The translations under genes and the position numbers were made by a program. From Acidobacteriota bacterium (GTDB taxonomy: Bacteria > Acidobacteriota > Polarisedimenticolia > J045): a stretch of 64,000 nucleotides of DNA. Positions 18,465 to 27,239 of the stretch are shown piece by piece (position 1 is the first letter of the stretch; every line of letters starts with the position of its first letter). The DNA lies in assembly GCA_030949985.1 (NCBI GenBank), contig JAUZRX010000104.1, positions 1 through 64,000 of the forward strand, in the 5' to 3' direction. The notes beneath the pieces were generated by a model that ran no database searches, was not told the origin of the DNA, and was given only the letters and a program-made list of their open reading frames with translations.

Positions 18465-20269
18465 AAGGCCCCTTCGACCCGGCCGACATTCGACAGGCCT
18501 TGCTGACCTATCTCCAGCGGGAACGGCTGGCCGGAGCCCTCGATCTCGACGAACTCTGGTCCCAGCCTCTGGCCAGTCGCATCGCCTCGGGGGACGCGCT
18601 GGCAGGCGGCCGCGTACTGGGCTGGCGGAGCCCCAACCTCCTGGCTCTGCACTTCGCCGAGAACACGTCCCGGTTCCGCCCGGGGGACCTGCTGCGCATC
18701 GGCTCCGGGGCCGACCCCCACCGACAGCCGGAAATGCGGCTGGTGGAGGAGGACGACGGAGGCACTGTGCTGCTGCAGTGCCTTTGGGGCGAGGATCAGC
18801 GGCGAATCGACCCGGCCCTGCCGACCGGCGGCCGGAGCGTCGTACTCGACAGGGGCGAGGTGGATCTCAGCACCTTCCTGGGCCGCGCCGTCGAAGAGGT
18901 GTTCCGGGGCACGGACGCCGCGAGCCGGGCGGTCGCCCAGGTGCTCTGCGGCACTTTTCAGCTCCAGGTGGACCCGCGGCAGCGCGAGCGGGCCGAAGAT
19001 TCCCTGCGCCGGCTGGAGGCTCGCGGCCTGGCCCTGGAGTCGGCCCAGCAGGAGGCCTATGCGGCGGGCTGGGCCAGCCGGCCGGTGCAACTGATCCAGG
19101 GCCCCCCGGGCACGGGCAAGACCTTTCTGCTGGCGCTGCTGGCCGCGGCCCTGGCCTGGCGGGGAGAGCGACTGCTGATCACCGCCCTGACCCACCGGGC
19201 GGTGGACAACGCCCTGCTGGCCCTGGCCCGGGTGGCGGAGCCCTTCGGCCTGGAACTCCCCCTCGCCCGGCTCAACCCGCGACCGGGACAGAGATGGCAG
19301 CTCGAGCAGGCCGGCATCCGGGTGCTGCGGGGCACCCGGGGCGCCCTGAACCAGCCCGGGAAACGCGGGGGCCAGGTGATCGGGGCGACGCTCTTCTCGG
19401 CCGCCGGCCTCGAAGCCGGCAGCTTCACGCGGGTGATCGTGGACGAGGCCGCCCAGGTGCCCCTCTCCCACGCCCCCTGCGCCCTGCGACCGGCCTGCCG
19501 CTGGCTGCTCTTCGGCGATGATCGGCAGTTGGGACCGGTGACCCTGGCCGAACACGGAGACCTGGCCCGCCGGTCCCTCTTCGAACACCTGCGCCCCCTG
19601 GCGCCACCGGTGATGCTCGACCGTACCCACCGCCTGAACAGCGCGATCTGCTCCTTTCCCTCCCAAGCCTTCTACGGCGGCCGCCTCGAACCCACCGCCG
19701 CCGCCGCGCGCCGGACACTGCCCACCCGGCCCGGGGGCCGCTACGACGAGGTGCTCGCCCCCGACCCCGCAGCCCTGGTGGTGCCCATGGACCACGAAGG
19801 TTACCGGAGCCACTGCCCTCCCGAGGCCGACCTTGCGGCCGCGCTGGTCGAAGAACTGCTGGTGCACCACGAACTGCCCGCGGAGGAGGTCGCCGTGATC
19901 TCACCCTTCCGCCGGCAGAACCGGGAGATCCTGCGACGCCTGCGCCACCGACTCGGAAGCGAGGCCGACCTGCCCGTGGTCGACACGGTCGAACGCATCC
20001 AGGGCCAGGAACGCGAAGCGGTGATCGTCAGCCTGGCCTGTTCCGACCCCGGGGCCCTGCGCCACGACGCCCGGTTCTTCTTCTCGCCCCGCCGGCTCTG
20101 CGTCAGCCTGACCCGCGCCCGGACCAAGACCATCGTCCTGGCCAGCCCGCACCTGCTCGACGCCCTGCCCCGCAGCCTCGAAGCCCTGCTCGACTTCGGC
20201 CTTTTTTGCCGGCTGCTGGCGGAATGGCCCAGGCGCCGAGTAGTTGTCCCGCCTCCAGACCCAGCGTAG
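18461..20269 (+). CDS. Superfamily 1 helicase, Dna2/Upf1-like
   Basis: This 602-residue helicase has an N-terminal beta-barrel-like region (about 1-190) followed by two RecA-like domains. Visible motifs are GPPGTGKT (Walker A), ALTHRAVDNAL (motif Ia), VDEAAQVPLS (Walker B), GDDRQLGPVT (motif III), RTHRLN (motif IV region), DTVERIQGQEREAVIVS (motif V) and SLTRARTKTIV (motif VI). The set matches the Upf1/Dna2/Smubp2 group, which moves 5' to 3'. The ATG lies in the stop of the nuclease gene, which recreates in two chains the nuclease-plus-helicase pairing of eukaryotic Dna2. DNA end processing or repair is inferred; an antiviral role is possible but not shown. Confidence 0.88.
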   Translation: MKGPFDPADIRQALLTYLQRERLAGALDLDELWSQPLASRIASGDALAGGRVLGWRSPNLLALHFAENTSRFRPGDLLRIGSGADPHRQPEMRLVEEDDGGTVLLQCLWGEDQRRIDPALPTGGRSVVLDRGEVDLSTFLGRAVEEVFRGTDAASRAVAQVLCGTFQLQVDPRQRERAEDSLRRLEARGLALESAQQEAYAAGWASRPVQLIQGPPGTGKTFLLALLAAALAWRGERLLITALTHRAVDNALLALARVAEPFGLELPLARLNPRPGQRWQLEQAGIRVLRGTRGALNQPGKRGGQVIGATLFSAAGLEAGSFTRVIVDEAAQVPLSHAPCALRPACRWLLFGDDRQLGPVTLAEHGDLARRSLFEHLRPLAPPVMLDRTHRLNSAICSFPSQAFYGGRLEPTAAAARRTLPTRPGGRYDEVLAPDPAALVVPMDHEGYRSHCPPEADLAAALVEELLVHHELPAEEVAVISPFRRQNREILRRLRHRLGSEADLPVVDTVERIQGQEREAVIVSLACSDPGALRHDARFFFSPRRLCVSLTRARTKTIVLASPHLLDALPRSLEALLDFGLFCRLLAEWPRRRVVVPPPDPA

Positions 20270-20310
20270 ACTTTACTGCAACTGCGCACGGGTTAGTCAC
20301 GGGAGGTTCC

Positions 20311-21141
20311 ATGGATCTGCATCGCCGCATCCGCACCCTGCGCCTACGCCGGGGCCTGACCGGCACGGAGCTGGCCCGGCGGGCGGGTGTCAGCCCCTCC
20401 TACATTTCCCTGATCGAACACGGCGAGAAGGTCCCCTCGGAACAGGTGGCGGTACGCCTGGCCCAGGTGCTGGGCGAAAAGGAAGACGTCTACCGGATCT
20501 GGGCGGCGACGGCCCGCATGGACGCCACCACCCGCGAGGTGGTGATGCGCGCCCGGGAGTACGCCAGTGTCGAGCCCCTCCCCCTGTCCCCCCCCACTGA
20601 AGACTCCACGGCCCCGACCGTCACCGCGGCCCCCCGACGCCCCCCCGGCCGGCCGCCCCGGCGCGAAAATCGTCCTTTCGGCGTCAGCTACGCGCTTGCC
20701 GACGACGACCTGCTGACCCCCCTGCGGATCCCGCTCCTCGCCCCCGGCAGCCGCTGCGAGGCCTCACCGCCGCCGGCCGAAGACGTGGAATGCCTGCTGG
20801 CCCTCGACCCGCGGCTGCTCGGACGAACGTCCGGCCGGGACCTGGTCGCCCTGCGAGCCACCGAATCCATGACCCGGGACGTGGCCTGCTGGATCGGCTC
20901 CCAGGACGTGGTGGTGGTCGACCGCCGGCCCTCCGCCTTCGACCCTTCCCGGATTCACGCCTTCCGCCAGGGCGATGACCTGCTCTTGTCCCGGGCCTGC
21001 GTGAGCGGCTCCACCTTGCTCCTGCTCCCCCTGCCCACCCGGGTCGAACCACCGCGCGCCATCGAGTTGCCGGACGAAGCCACCCTGGCGGATCTTCTTT
21101 TCGGAACGGTGATCTGGTCGGCCAGGAACTGGACGGCGTGA
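20311..21141 (+). CDS. XRE-type regulator with S24/LexA-like C-terminal domain
   Basis: This 276-residue regulator has a helix-turn-helix at about 8-60 (ELARRAGVSPSYISLIEHGE). A proline/arginine-rich linker around 92-125 leads to a C-terminal domain that resembles the S24 peptidase fold of LexA and phage repressors (VALRATESMTRDVACWIGS, then DVVVVDRR). The catalytic serine position is kept (ESM), but the lysine expected in 'LLVKRL' reads LLLSRA, so self-cleavage is unlikely. It starts at an ATG with GGGAGG five bases upstream (GTTCC spacer). It lies 41 bases after the helicase on the same strand and may regulate that operon or be read with it. The signal it senses is unknown. Confidence 0.8.
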   Translation: MDLHRRIRTLRLRRGLTGTELARRAGVSPSYISLIEHGEKVPSEQVAVRLAQVLGEKEDVYRIWAATARMDATTREVVMRAREYASVEPLPLSPPTEDSTAPTVTAAPRRPPGRPPRRENRPFGVSYALADDDLLTPLRIPLLAPGSRCEASPPPAEDVECLLALDPRLLGRTSGRDLVALRATESMTRDVACWIGSQDVVVVDRRPSAFDPSRIHAFRQGDDLLLSRACVSGSTLLLLPLPTRVEPPRAIELPDEATLADLLFGTVIWSARNWTA

Positions 21142-21235
21142 CTCGCTCCCATGACCTCTCGCCCCGGAGCGCGGGCGGGCCGGCGGCGCGGGAGCGCCCC
21201 GCCGCGTCTCCGGGTCGAACCTCTCGAACGCGCCC

Positions 21236-23308
21236 TCAGCCGGCCGCCAGCGCAGCCCGCCGGGAAAGAACGATACGGCCCTGCCGATCGACACCCTGGA
21301 CCCGAACGGGGGTCTCGTCGCCGACAGAGAGCACGTCGGAGACTTTGCCCACACGGCGGTTCTCGAGTTCGGAGACGTGGAGTCGGCCCTCCACGCCGGG
21401 CGCGATCTGCACCACGGCGAAGAAGTCCCGGACGACGATGACCTTGCCGTCGTAGACTTTCCCCACTTCAGGCTCGAGGGTCAACGCCTCGATGCGGGCG
21501 CGGGCCTTGCGGGCTCCGATGGCGTCCTCCGAGTAGATCCGCACCAGCCCGTCGTCCTGGATATCGATGCGGCAGGAGGCGTTGGCCTGGATCTCCTGGA
21601 TCGTCTTGCCCCCCGGACCGATCACCGCGCCGATACGCTCCGGCCGGATACGCAGGGTCTGCACCCGCGGTGCCGAAGCGGCCAGATCGTCGCGGGGCCG
21701 ATCGAGAATCTTCTCCATCTCGCCGAGAATATGCTCGCGCCCGCGGCGGGCCTGCTCCAGCGCCCGAGACAGCACTTCTTCGGGCAAGGCTCCCAGCTTG
21801 TTGTCCATCTGGATCGCCGTGATGCCTTCCCGGGTTCCCGCCACCTTGAAATCCATGTCGCCGAGATGGTCTTCCTCACCCAGGATGTCGGATAGCACGA
21901 CGTATTCCCCGGCCTGGTGGATCAGGCCCATGGCGATGCCCGCCACCGGGGCGCGGATCGGCACCCCCGCGTCCATCAGCGCCAGGCAGCCGCCGCACAC
22001 CGTCGCCATCGACGACGAACCGTTGGACTCGGAGATGTCGGAGACGAGGCGAATCGTATAGGCGAAATCGTCTGCCTCCGGCAGCACCGGGGAAAGTGCC
22101 CGGTGGGCCAGGTCCCCGTGACCGATTTCCCGGCGACCCGGCCCCCGCTGGGGCCGCACTTCCCCGACCGAGTAGGGGGGAAAGTTGTAGTGCAGCAAAA
22201 AGCGCTGGCTGGCGCTGCCCTCGAGAGTTTCGTAGCGTTGCTCGTCACCCACCGTCCCCAGGGTGCACGTGACCAGCGCCTGGGTCTCGCCCCGGGTGAA
22301 GATCGCCGATCCGTGGGGCCGCGGCAGCCATCCGACTTCCCCCGTGATGGCGCGGATCTCCTCCGGACCGCGACCGTCGGGCCGCCGCCCCTCCGAGACG
22401 ATGGCCGCGCGCAGCCGCCGCGCCACTTCGGCCTCGAAGAGGGCCGCGGCTTCCTCCTCCCGCTCCGCGTGAGCCGCCAACACATCCCGGCGAATCTGCT
22501 CGAGGAGCGTTCGCCGCTCGGCCTTCGACCCCTTCCCGAGGGCCTGGTCGATGGGTTCGGCGGCCCGGGAGGCCACCTGGGCGGCGAGTTCCTCGTCCAC
22601 CTCCGGCGGGGTCCACTCCCGCCGCGAACGCCCGACGCGGCGGCCCAGTTCCCCGATCCCTCCCGCCAGGCTGCGGCAGACCTCGGCGCCCCGTTCGAGG
22701 GCCGCGACCACGCGCTCCTCGGTGGCCTGCCGGGCTTCCCCCTCGACCATGACCAGGCCCTTGCCGGAGGCCGACACCACCAGGTCCACTTCGGCCCCCA
22801 GGCGATCGCGGCGGCTGGGGAAAACCTTCCACTTGCCGGCGCCGCGGGCGATGCGCACCCCCGCGGCGGGCCCCGAGAAGGGGATGTCCGAGACCTCCAG
22901 CGCCGCCGCGGCGGCGACGATGGCCAGGCCCGAGGGCTCGACCTGCTCGTCGGCCGAGAGGACAGTCAGCAGGACCTGGGTCTCGCAGGCGAACCCCTTG
23001 GGGAACAGCGGGCGGATCGTGCGGTCCACCAGGCGGGAGACCAGGACCTCCGCATCGGTGATGCGCCCCTCCCGGCGAAAGTAGGAACCGGGAATCCGGC
23101 CCGCGGCGGACAGCTTCTCGCGGTATTCCACCGTGAGCGGGAAGAAGCCCACCCCCGGCCGGGGCTCGGAGGCCGCCACGGCGGTCGCCAGGATCACGGT
23201 GTCGCGGTGACGCAAGACGACCGCGCCGTCGGCATGGCGCGCGACACGGCCGGTTTCGAGGTGAATCTCGCCTCCCGGCGTTTCGATGGTGATTTCATGG
23301 CTGTTCAA
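21236..23308 (-). CDS. pnp: Polyribonucleotide nucleotidyltransferase (PNPase)
   Basis: This 690-residue phosphorolytic 3'-5' exoribonuclease has two RNase PH domains (about 10-215 and 310-540) around an alpha-helical linker. A KH domain (IGAVIGPGGKTIQEIQ) and an S1 domain (VYDGKVIVVRDFFAVVQIAP) follow. Core motifs include EYREKLSAAGRIPGSYFRREGR, DRTIRPLFP, and the second-domain SDILGEEDHLGDMDFKVAGT with its metal-binding aspartates. The chosen start is a TTG at 23308 with AGGA six bases upstream; the longer frame overlaps the next gene's control region. No rpsO lies next to it, unlike in many bacteria; the upstream neighbour is a lipoprotein gene 13 bases away. Confidence 0.96.
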   Translation of the reverse strand: MNSHEITIETPGGEIHLETGRVARHADGAVVLRHRDTVILATAVAASEPRPGVGFFPLTVEYREKLSAAGRIPGSYFRREGRITDAEVLVSRLVDRTIRPLFPKGFACETQVLLTVLSADEQVEPSGLAIVAAAAALEVSDIPFSGPAAGVRIARGAGKWKVFPSRRDRLGAEVDLVVSASGKGLVMVEGEARQATEERVVAALERGAEVCRSLAGGIGELGRRVGRSRREWTPPEVDEELAAQVASRAAEPIDQALGKGSKAERRTLLEQIRRDVLAAHAEREEEAAALFEAEVARRLRAAIVSEGRRPDGRGPEEIRAITGEVGWLPRPHGSAIFTRGETQALVTCTLGTVGDEQRYETLEGSASQRFLLHYNFPPYSVGEVRPQRGPGRREIGHGDLAHRALSPVLPEADDFAYTIRLVSDISESNGSSSMATVCGGCLALMDAGVPIRAPVAGIAMGLIHQAGEYVVLSDILGEEDHLGDMDFKVAGTREGITAIQMDNKLGALPEEVLSRALEQARRGREHILGEMEKILDRPRDDLAASAPRVQTLRIRPERIGAVIGPGGKTIQEIQANASCRIDIQDDGLVRIYSEDAIGARKARARIEALTLEPEVGKVYDGKVIVVRDFFAVVQIAPGVEGRLHVSELENRRVGKVSDVLSVGDETPVRVQGVDRQGRIVLSRRAALAAG

Positions 23309-23321
23309 CAGGAATCCTCGC

Positions 23322-23849
23322 TCATCGGGGAGTGACGGCCCAGGGCGGGAAGACGACCACGGCGACAGCGCCGGAGACATCCTCACCCCGGCCCGGGTGG
23401 GGCCGGAAATCGGGCAGCCGGGCGCCGTCTTCGGTCTTCAGGGCCGGCCGCCAGTGCATGATGGCGGCCAACTCTCCGTCCAGTCGCACCACGTCAGCCA
23501 GGAAAGTCGCTCCACGCCGCCCCTTTTCGAGGGCGAAGAGCTCGACCCGCCAGGCCGGGTAGCGCCGTTGACGCAGCCCCCCGACCTCGATGTCGGCCAG
23601 GGGAGGCGGCAGGAAGAGTGCGGCCCGCTCGGCGGCGTCGGCGGGCCGGTAGTAGGAGGGCTTGTCAGGGGGAAGGACCCACACCGCCAGGGGAAGCTCG
23701 TCCGCGGGCGGACGATCCTCCTGGCAGAGCAGCAGATGGAAGAGACTGTAAATCTCCTCCCGGGACGGAGGAGCCAGGTCCCCCCCCCCCGCGCAGGCCG
23801 TCACAATGGCGAAAGTTGCCAGGCAGGGAAGCCAGTAGCGGGACAGCAT
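23322..23849 (-). CDS. Putative lipoprotein of unknown function
   Basis: This 175-residue protein begins with a hydrophobic stretch (WLPCLATFAIV) and a lipobox ending in VTAC, so Cys19 is the probable lipidated residue. An 11-base G run (C on the plus strand, 23780-23790) follows the lipobox and encodes Gly-Gly-Gly in the current frame. The mature part, with PPSREEIYSLFHLLLC near its start and many Trp, Pro and Tyr, matches no family that I know. The ATG at 23849 has GGAGGATC just upstream. It ends 13 bases before the pnp start. The homopolymer could switch the gene on and off by slippage. Confidence 0.75.
   Translation of the reverse strand: MLSRYWLPCLATFAIVTACAGGGDLAPPSREEIYSLFHLLLCQEDRPPADELPLAVWVLPPDKPSYYRPADAAERAALFLPPPLADIEVGGLRQRRYPAWRVELFALEKGRRGATFLADVVRLDGELAAIMHWRPALKTEDGARLPDFRPHPGRGEDVSGAVAVVVFPPWAVTPR
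23780..23790 (-). repeat. 11-base homopolymeric G/C tract
   Basis: An uninterrupted run of eleven C on the plus strand (eleven G in the gene) lies inside the lipoprotein gene, just after the lipobox codons. Tracts of this length are prone to slipped-strand change, and a one-base change here would stop translation early. It may equally be neutral or reflect sequencing difficulty. Confidence 0.85.
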
Positions 23850-24055
23850 CGCGATCCTCCCCCGGGGACGAGCCCCCGGGTCCGTCTCCCATGCTACCGC
23901 GGACCGGCGGCCGGTGACGGCCGGGGTGCCCGCTCCGCGCGAGATCGACAGGGAGACATGACAGAAGGCCTCGCCTGGTGGATAATCTCGCGTCTCGCAG
24001 CGGCCCGACTGCCTCCGGATACCTCGGCGGCCGCGCGGCACAGAGGAGAGAGAGA

Positions 24056-24679
24056 ATGGTCCGGAAGGTAGTGGCTCTGCTGGGACTGACCCTGCTGTTG
24101 ATCGGTGGCACCGGCCTCGCTTTTGCCCAGGAAGACGAAGCGCCCCCCCCCCAGGCCTGGGGATTGACCGTCGGCTACATGGTGGGCGACCTTGCCTCCG
24201 AGCTGGTTCAGGATGGATTCCAGGCGGAGCTGGACGACGAGATGACCGTCGGCCTGTTCTATCTGGTCGACCTGAACGAAAGGGTGAGCTTCGAAACCCG
24301 CCTGAGCGTCTCCCCGGGCACCATGCTCAACACGGAAAACGGCGACGTCTCGACCACCGTGATCTTCCTCGACTTCACACTGATCCCGAAGATCAACATC
24401 GGCAGCTTCGAGCTGGGGATCCCCATGGGCCTGGGCTGGGCCGCGACCCAGGAAGACGACGCCTTCCTCAACCAGGTCTACGGACGGGCCTCCGGCATCA
24501 AGCAGGACGGCGGCAGCGGAGCCACCTACTACCTCGGATTGCGCAAGGACTTCAAGCTGGGGGAGAAGTGGAACGCCTTCGTCGACCTGAGGGCGCGGCG
24601 CTTCCATCGCCTGGTCAACATCCGGGAGCGCACGGTCAAGACCACCGAGCTGGCGATCGGCTTCGCTCGTAACTTCTGA
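24056..24679 (+). CDS. Outer-membrane beta-barrel protein
   Basis: This 207-residue protein has a clear signal peptide (VVALLGLTLLLIGGTGLAFA, then Q). The rest shows alternating polar and hydrophobic strands, Tyr/Gly-rich pieces such as ATYYLGLRKDF, and a terminal phenylalanine (ELAIGFARNF), which is the usual outer-membrane insertion signal. The size suggests an 8-strand barrel of the OmpW/OmpX class, function unknown. The ATG at 24056 follows a GAGGAGAGAGA site. A run of ten C at 24143-24152 encodes Pro-Pro-Pro directly after the signal peptide, mirroring the tract in the divergent lipoprotein gene. The 206-base gap between the two genes holds both promoters. Confidence 0.8.
   Translation: MVRKVVALLGLTLLLIGGTGLAFAQEDEAPPPQAWGLTVGYMVGDLASELVQDGFQAELDDEMTVGLFYLVDLNERVSFETRLSVSPGTMLNTENGDVSTTVIFLDFTLIPKINIGSFELGIPMGLGWAATQEDDAFLNQVYGRASGIKQDGGSGATYYLGLRKDFKLGEKWNAFVDLRARRFHRLVNIRERTVKTTELAIGFARNF
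24143..24152 (+). repeat. 10-base homopolymeric C tract
   Basis: Ten consecutive C encode part of Ala-Pro-Pro-Pro-Gln right after the signal-peptide cleavage region of the outer-membrane barrel gene. Together with the 11-base tract in the divergent lipoprotein gene, it makes two surface-protein genes with slippage-prone runs at the same relative place. Confidence 0.85.
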
Positions 24680-24691
24680 TCCTCCGGGAGT

Positions 24692-25258
24692 TCAGGCGCG
24701 GCGCAGGTAACGCTTCTCGAGGGGGTCGACCTCGATCCGCTCTCCCTTTTCCAGGTAGAGCGGGACCTGGATTTCCACCCCTCCCGCCACCGTGGCCTTC
24801 TTCATCACCTTGCCGGCGGCGGTGTTGCCCCTCACCGCCGGTTCGGTGTCGAGTACCTCCACCTCGAGGGTGCGGGGCAGTTCCACCGCGGCGACGTGGC
24901 CCTGGAAGTGGACCGCCCGCACGGTCATACCCTCCTCCAGCCACGGCGCCACCTCCGGCAGGCCGGCGACGGGAAGGGCGAACTGCTCGTAGGACTCTTC
25001 GTCCATGAAGTGCAGGTCCTCACCGTCGGCGTAGAGGAACTGGGCGGGTCGGTAGGTCAGGTCCGGACTCTCGAAGACCGTGCCGGCCTTGAACGTGCGA
25101 TCGAGTACCTGGCCGCTGAGCAGGTGCCGCAAACGGGCCCGGACCAGGGTGGCCGAGCCGCGGGCCGAGGGCGTCTGCAGGGTGTGCTCGACCACCGCCC
25201 AGGGCTCACCGTCGATCAGCAGGCGAGTGCCTTTCTTGAAATCCGCCGTGGAGGGCAT
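24692..25258 (-). CDS. Elongation factor P family protein, EfpL/YeiP-like
   Basis: This 188-residue, three-domain EF-P relative would bind stalled ribosomes between the P and E sites. The domain I tip loop reads LQTPSARGSATL. This resembles YeiP/EfpL (SPTARGAATL) rather than the lysine-tipped PGKG loop of classical EF-P, so an unmodified arginine is expected at the tip. The domain II/III motifs VELPRTLEVEVLDTEPAVRG and IQVPLYLEKGERIEV are normal. No earP, epmA or epmB modification gene is nearby. ATG 25258 is preferred for spacing from an AAGGGG site; ATG 25261 is adjacent. The start overlaps the stop of the permease gene, so the two are translationally linked. Confidence 0.88.
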   Translation of the reverse strand: MPSTADFKKGTRLLIDGEPWAVVEHTLQTPSARGSATLVRARLRHLLSGQVLDRTFKAGTVFESPDLTYRPAQFLYADGEDLHFMDEESYEQFALPVAGLPEVAPWLEEGMTVRAVHFQGHVAAVELPRTLEVEVLDTEPAVRGNTAAGKVMKKATVAGGVEIQVPLYLEKGERIEVDPLEKRYLRRA

Positions 25259-26895
25259 CATGTCCCCTTTTCGGCCGTCTCCTCGACGGGCCGGGCCAGC
25301 AAGCGCGCCGCCAGGGCGACGGCGGCCACCGCAAGATAGCCCACGGCCATCGGCCAGGCGAATCCGGGGCGGATCTCCTCCCGCACCGCCGCGGGGGTGA
25401 TGGTGTAGGCATGCATCAGGCCGACCCAGGTGAAGGCGGCGGCGACCAGCGCCCAGAACGCGGCCGTGCCGAAGCGACGCTCGGCGAGGAAGACGCCGAT
25501 GGCGGCCAGGAAGGTGGCGGAGAAGAGAAACCCGGCCTTGAGGGTCAGCAGCCCGCCCACGTAAGGCAAGGTGGTCCGGGAGAGGTCCTCCACCAGCACC
25601 GGCAGGGTGGCCCCCTCCACCAGGCGGCCGGCGAGCCGCGCGCTGCCGGTGGTCATCTCCACCAGCAGCCAACCCCAGGCGGCCAGGCCCGGCAAAAGAC
25701 CCAACACCACGGCGGGAGCGTGGCGCGCGGGCGTGGCCGTGAAGGCCTGCGCGGTGATGATGACCGCGATCCAGACCAGGATCGCCATCGCCGCTTCCAC
25801 CGGCACGATCCGGGCGATCGGACCGATCAGGCCGAAAAGAGCCAGCAACCCGAAGAAGATGCCGTTGGCCGCCGAATAGGCCCAACCGGCTCCCATGCGT
25901 TTCCACCCTGGATGGCCGATGTAGATCGTCGTGGGAAAGCACGAGCCGAAGCAGGCGGCCGCCACTGAACCCACCCCGTTGGCCACCAGGCAGGGGCGCT
26001 CCGGGTAACTGTCGCCCTCCGCCTCCGCAGACTCGATGCACTGCAGCGCACCGAGGAGATTGATCAGCCCCATCGGCACGATGATCGAGATCCGCCCCCA
26101 GACGTGGGGACTGGCGAGAGCCGCCGACAGATCGCCCAAAGCCGGCATCGGCGGGTGAAAACCAGCGCCGGCCAACAGGTTCTCACCACCGACGCCGACC
26201 CCTCCGGGCCAGCCGGCGAGGCGAATCAACCAGGCCAGCGCCGTACCCACGGCCACCGCGATCAGCCCGCCGGGCAGCCCCCCCGGCCAACGCACCCGGC
26301 TGAGGTAGGTGACCAGCACCAGGGCCAGGGGAGCCAGGGCGATCAGGGGCTTGTCGAAGGAGCGCAGGATGAACTCCATCGAGATGAAGCCGATGGCGAT
26401 GCCGGCCAGGGTGGAGAGCAGGGCCGCCCGGGGCGTGATCTTCCGCACCCAGCCCGCGCCCCAACCCCCTGCCGCCTCGATCAGTCCGGAAAGCAGGCAG
26501 GCCACCAGTCCCACCTGCCAGGCGGTGCGGGCCGCCTGCTCGGCCGAAACGGCGGGATCCGCCGCCAGTTCGGCGTAGGTCGGTGCCATGACGAAGAGGA
26601 CGTAGGCGAAGAGGCTGACCGTGTTGATGCCGTAGGGCAGCGCCGTCATCGGCCGGCCGCGCTCGAGGGAGAGCCTGCGGGCGAGCCGGGCGTAGTAGAG
26701 GTTGCCCACGATCAGGGAGAGGGCCGCGCCGGGAAAGATGCGGGTGAGAACGAAATCGGGAGGAAAGCCGCAGAGCCCGGTGCACAGGGCGTAGATCACC
26801 AGGAACTGAAGCAGGTTGTCGACCATCAGGCCGAAGAAGCCGTCCAGATCTCCCCGGCCGATGGAAGCCAGCCGCGGTACGGCGAATCGAGACAT
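25258..26895 (-). CDS. NCS2-like (xanthine/uracil-type) permease
   Basis: This inner-membrane protein has about 545 residues and many hydrophobic helices. It resembles the NCS2/AzgA nucleobase permeases: PRLASIGRGDLDGFFGLMVDNLL at the start, the polar substrate-site helix QCIESAEAEGDSYPERP in the middle, and VEAAMAILVWIAVIITAQAF. The EAEG segment corresponds to the conserved acidic site in TM8. The substrate cannot be fixed; purine or another organic acid is possible. ATG 26895 has an AAGGAGGGG site. The stop is fused (ATGA) to the EF-P-like gene start, an unexpected pairing. Confidence 0.8.
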   Translation of the reverse strand: MSRFAVPRLASIGRGDLDGFFGLMVDNLLQFLVIYALCTGLCGFPPDFVLTRIFPGAALSLIVGNLYYARLARRLSLERGRPMTALPYGINTVSLFAYVLFVMAPTYAELAADPAVSAEQAARTAWQVGLVACLLSGLIEAAGGWGAGWVRKITPRAALLSTLAGIAIGFISMEFILRSFDKPLIALAPLALVLVTYLSRVRWPGGLPGGLIAVAVGTALAWLIRLAGWPGGVGVGGENLLAGAGFHPPMPALGDLSAALASPHVWGRISIIVPMGLINLLGALQCIESAEAEGDSYPERPCLVANGVGSVAAACFGSCFPTTIYIGHPGWKRMGAGWAYSAANGIFFGLLALFGLIGPIARIVPVEAAMAILVWIAVIITAQAFTATPARHAPAVVLGLLPGLAAWGWLLVEMTTGSARLAGRLVEGATLPVLVEDLSRTTLPYVGGLLTLKAGFLFSATFLAAIGVFLAERRFGTAAFWALVAAAFTWVGLMHAYTITPAAVREEIRPGFAWPMAVGYLAVAAVALAARLLARPVEETAEKGT

Positions 26896-27239
26896 GCCCT
26901 TCCCCTCCTTGGACTCCGTGGCGAGGAACGCCCGGATCGACGCCCCGGCGCCTGCTGCGCGGGTTCCGTGCCGAGGCTCACGATAGCTGCTGAAAGTACT
27001 GGCCTCCATCGGGTTCGGGAGCTATTCTTCTGCCTCCCGCTCCTTTTTTCGTATTTTCGCAGCCCAGGTCCGCATGCCACTCGAGACCGGAGGCAGCCAG
27101 TGCTTTCGACCCGCGACAACCGGGGACAGGCCAGGCGGGACGCCGCGAAGGCCGGCCCGAAGGGCCGCAAGGCCCGCCCCGCCGCCGGCCGCGGCGTTGC
27201 CGGCCGGGGGCCTGTGTACGTGGGTCCAAGGAGACTTCC
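26896..27239. other. Divergent intergenic region with promoters
   Basis: This 344-base gap separates the permease (minus) from the alanine dehydrogenase gene (plus). A lower-GC, T-rich patch at about 27030-27062 (TTTTTTCG, TATTTTCG) is the likeliest promoter area, but no clean -35/-10 pair can be read. No ORF of more than a few dozen codons with a ribosome site was seen. The strong AAGGAG just before 27240 belongs to the dehydrogenase gene. Confidence 0.5.

Noticed and set aside
23309-23386. Upstream extension of the pnp frame
   Set aside because: It overlaps the adjacent lipoprotein gene and adds no PNPase similarity; TTG 23308 has a good ribosome site.
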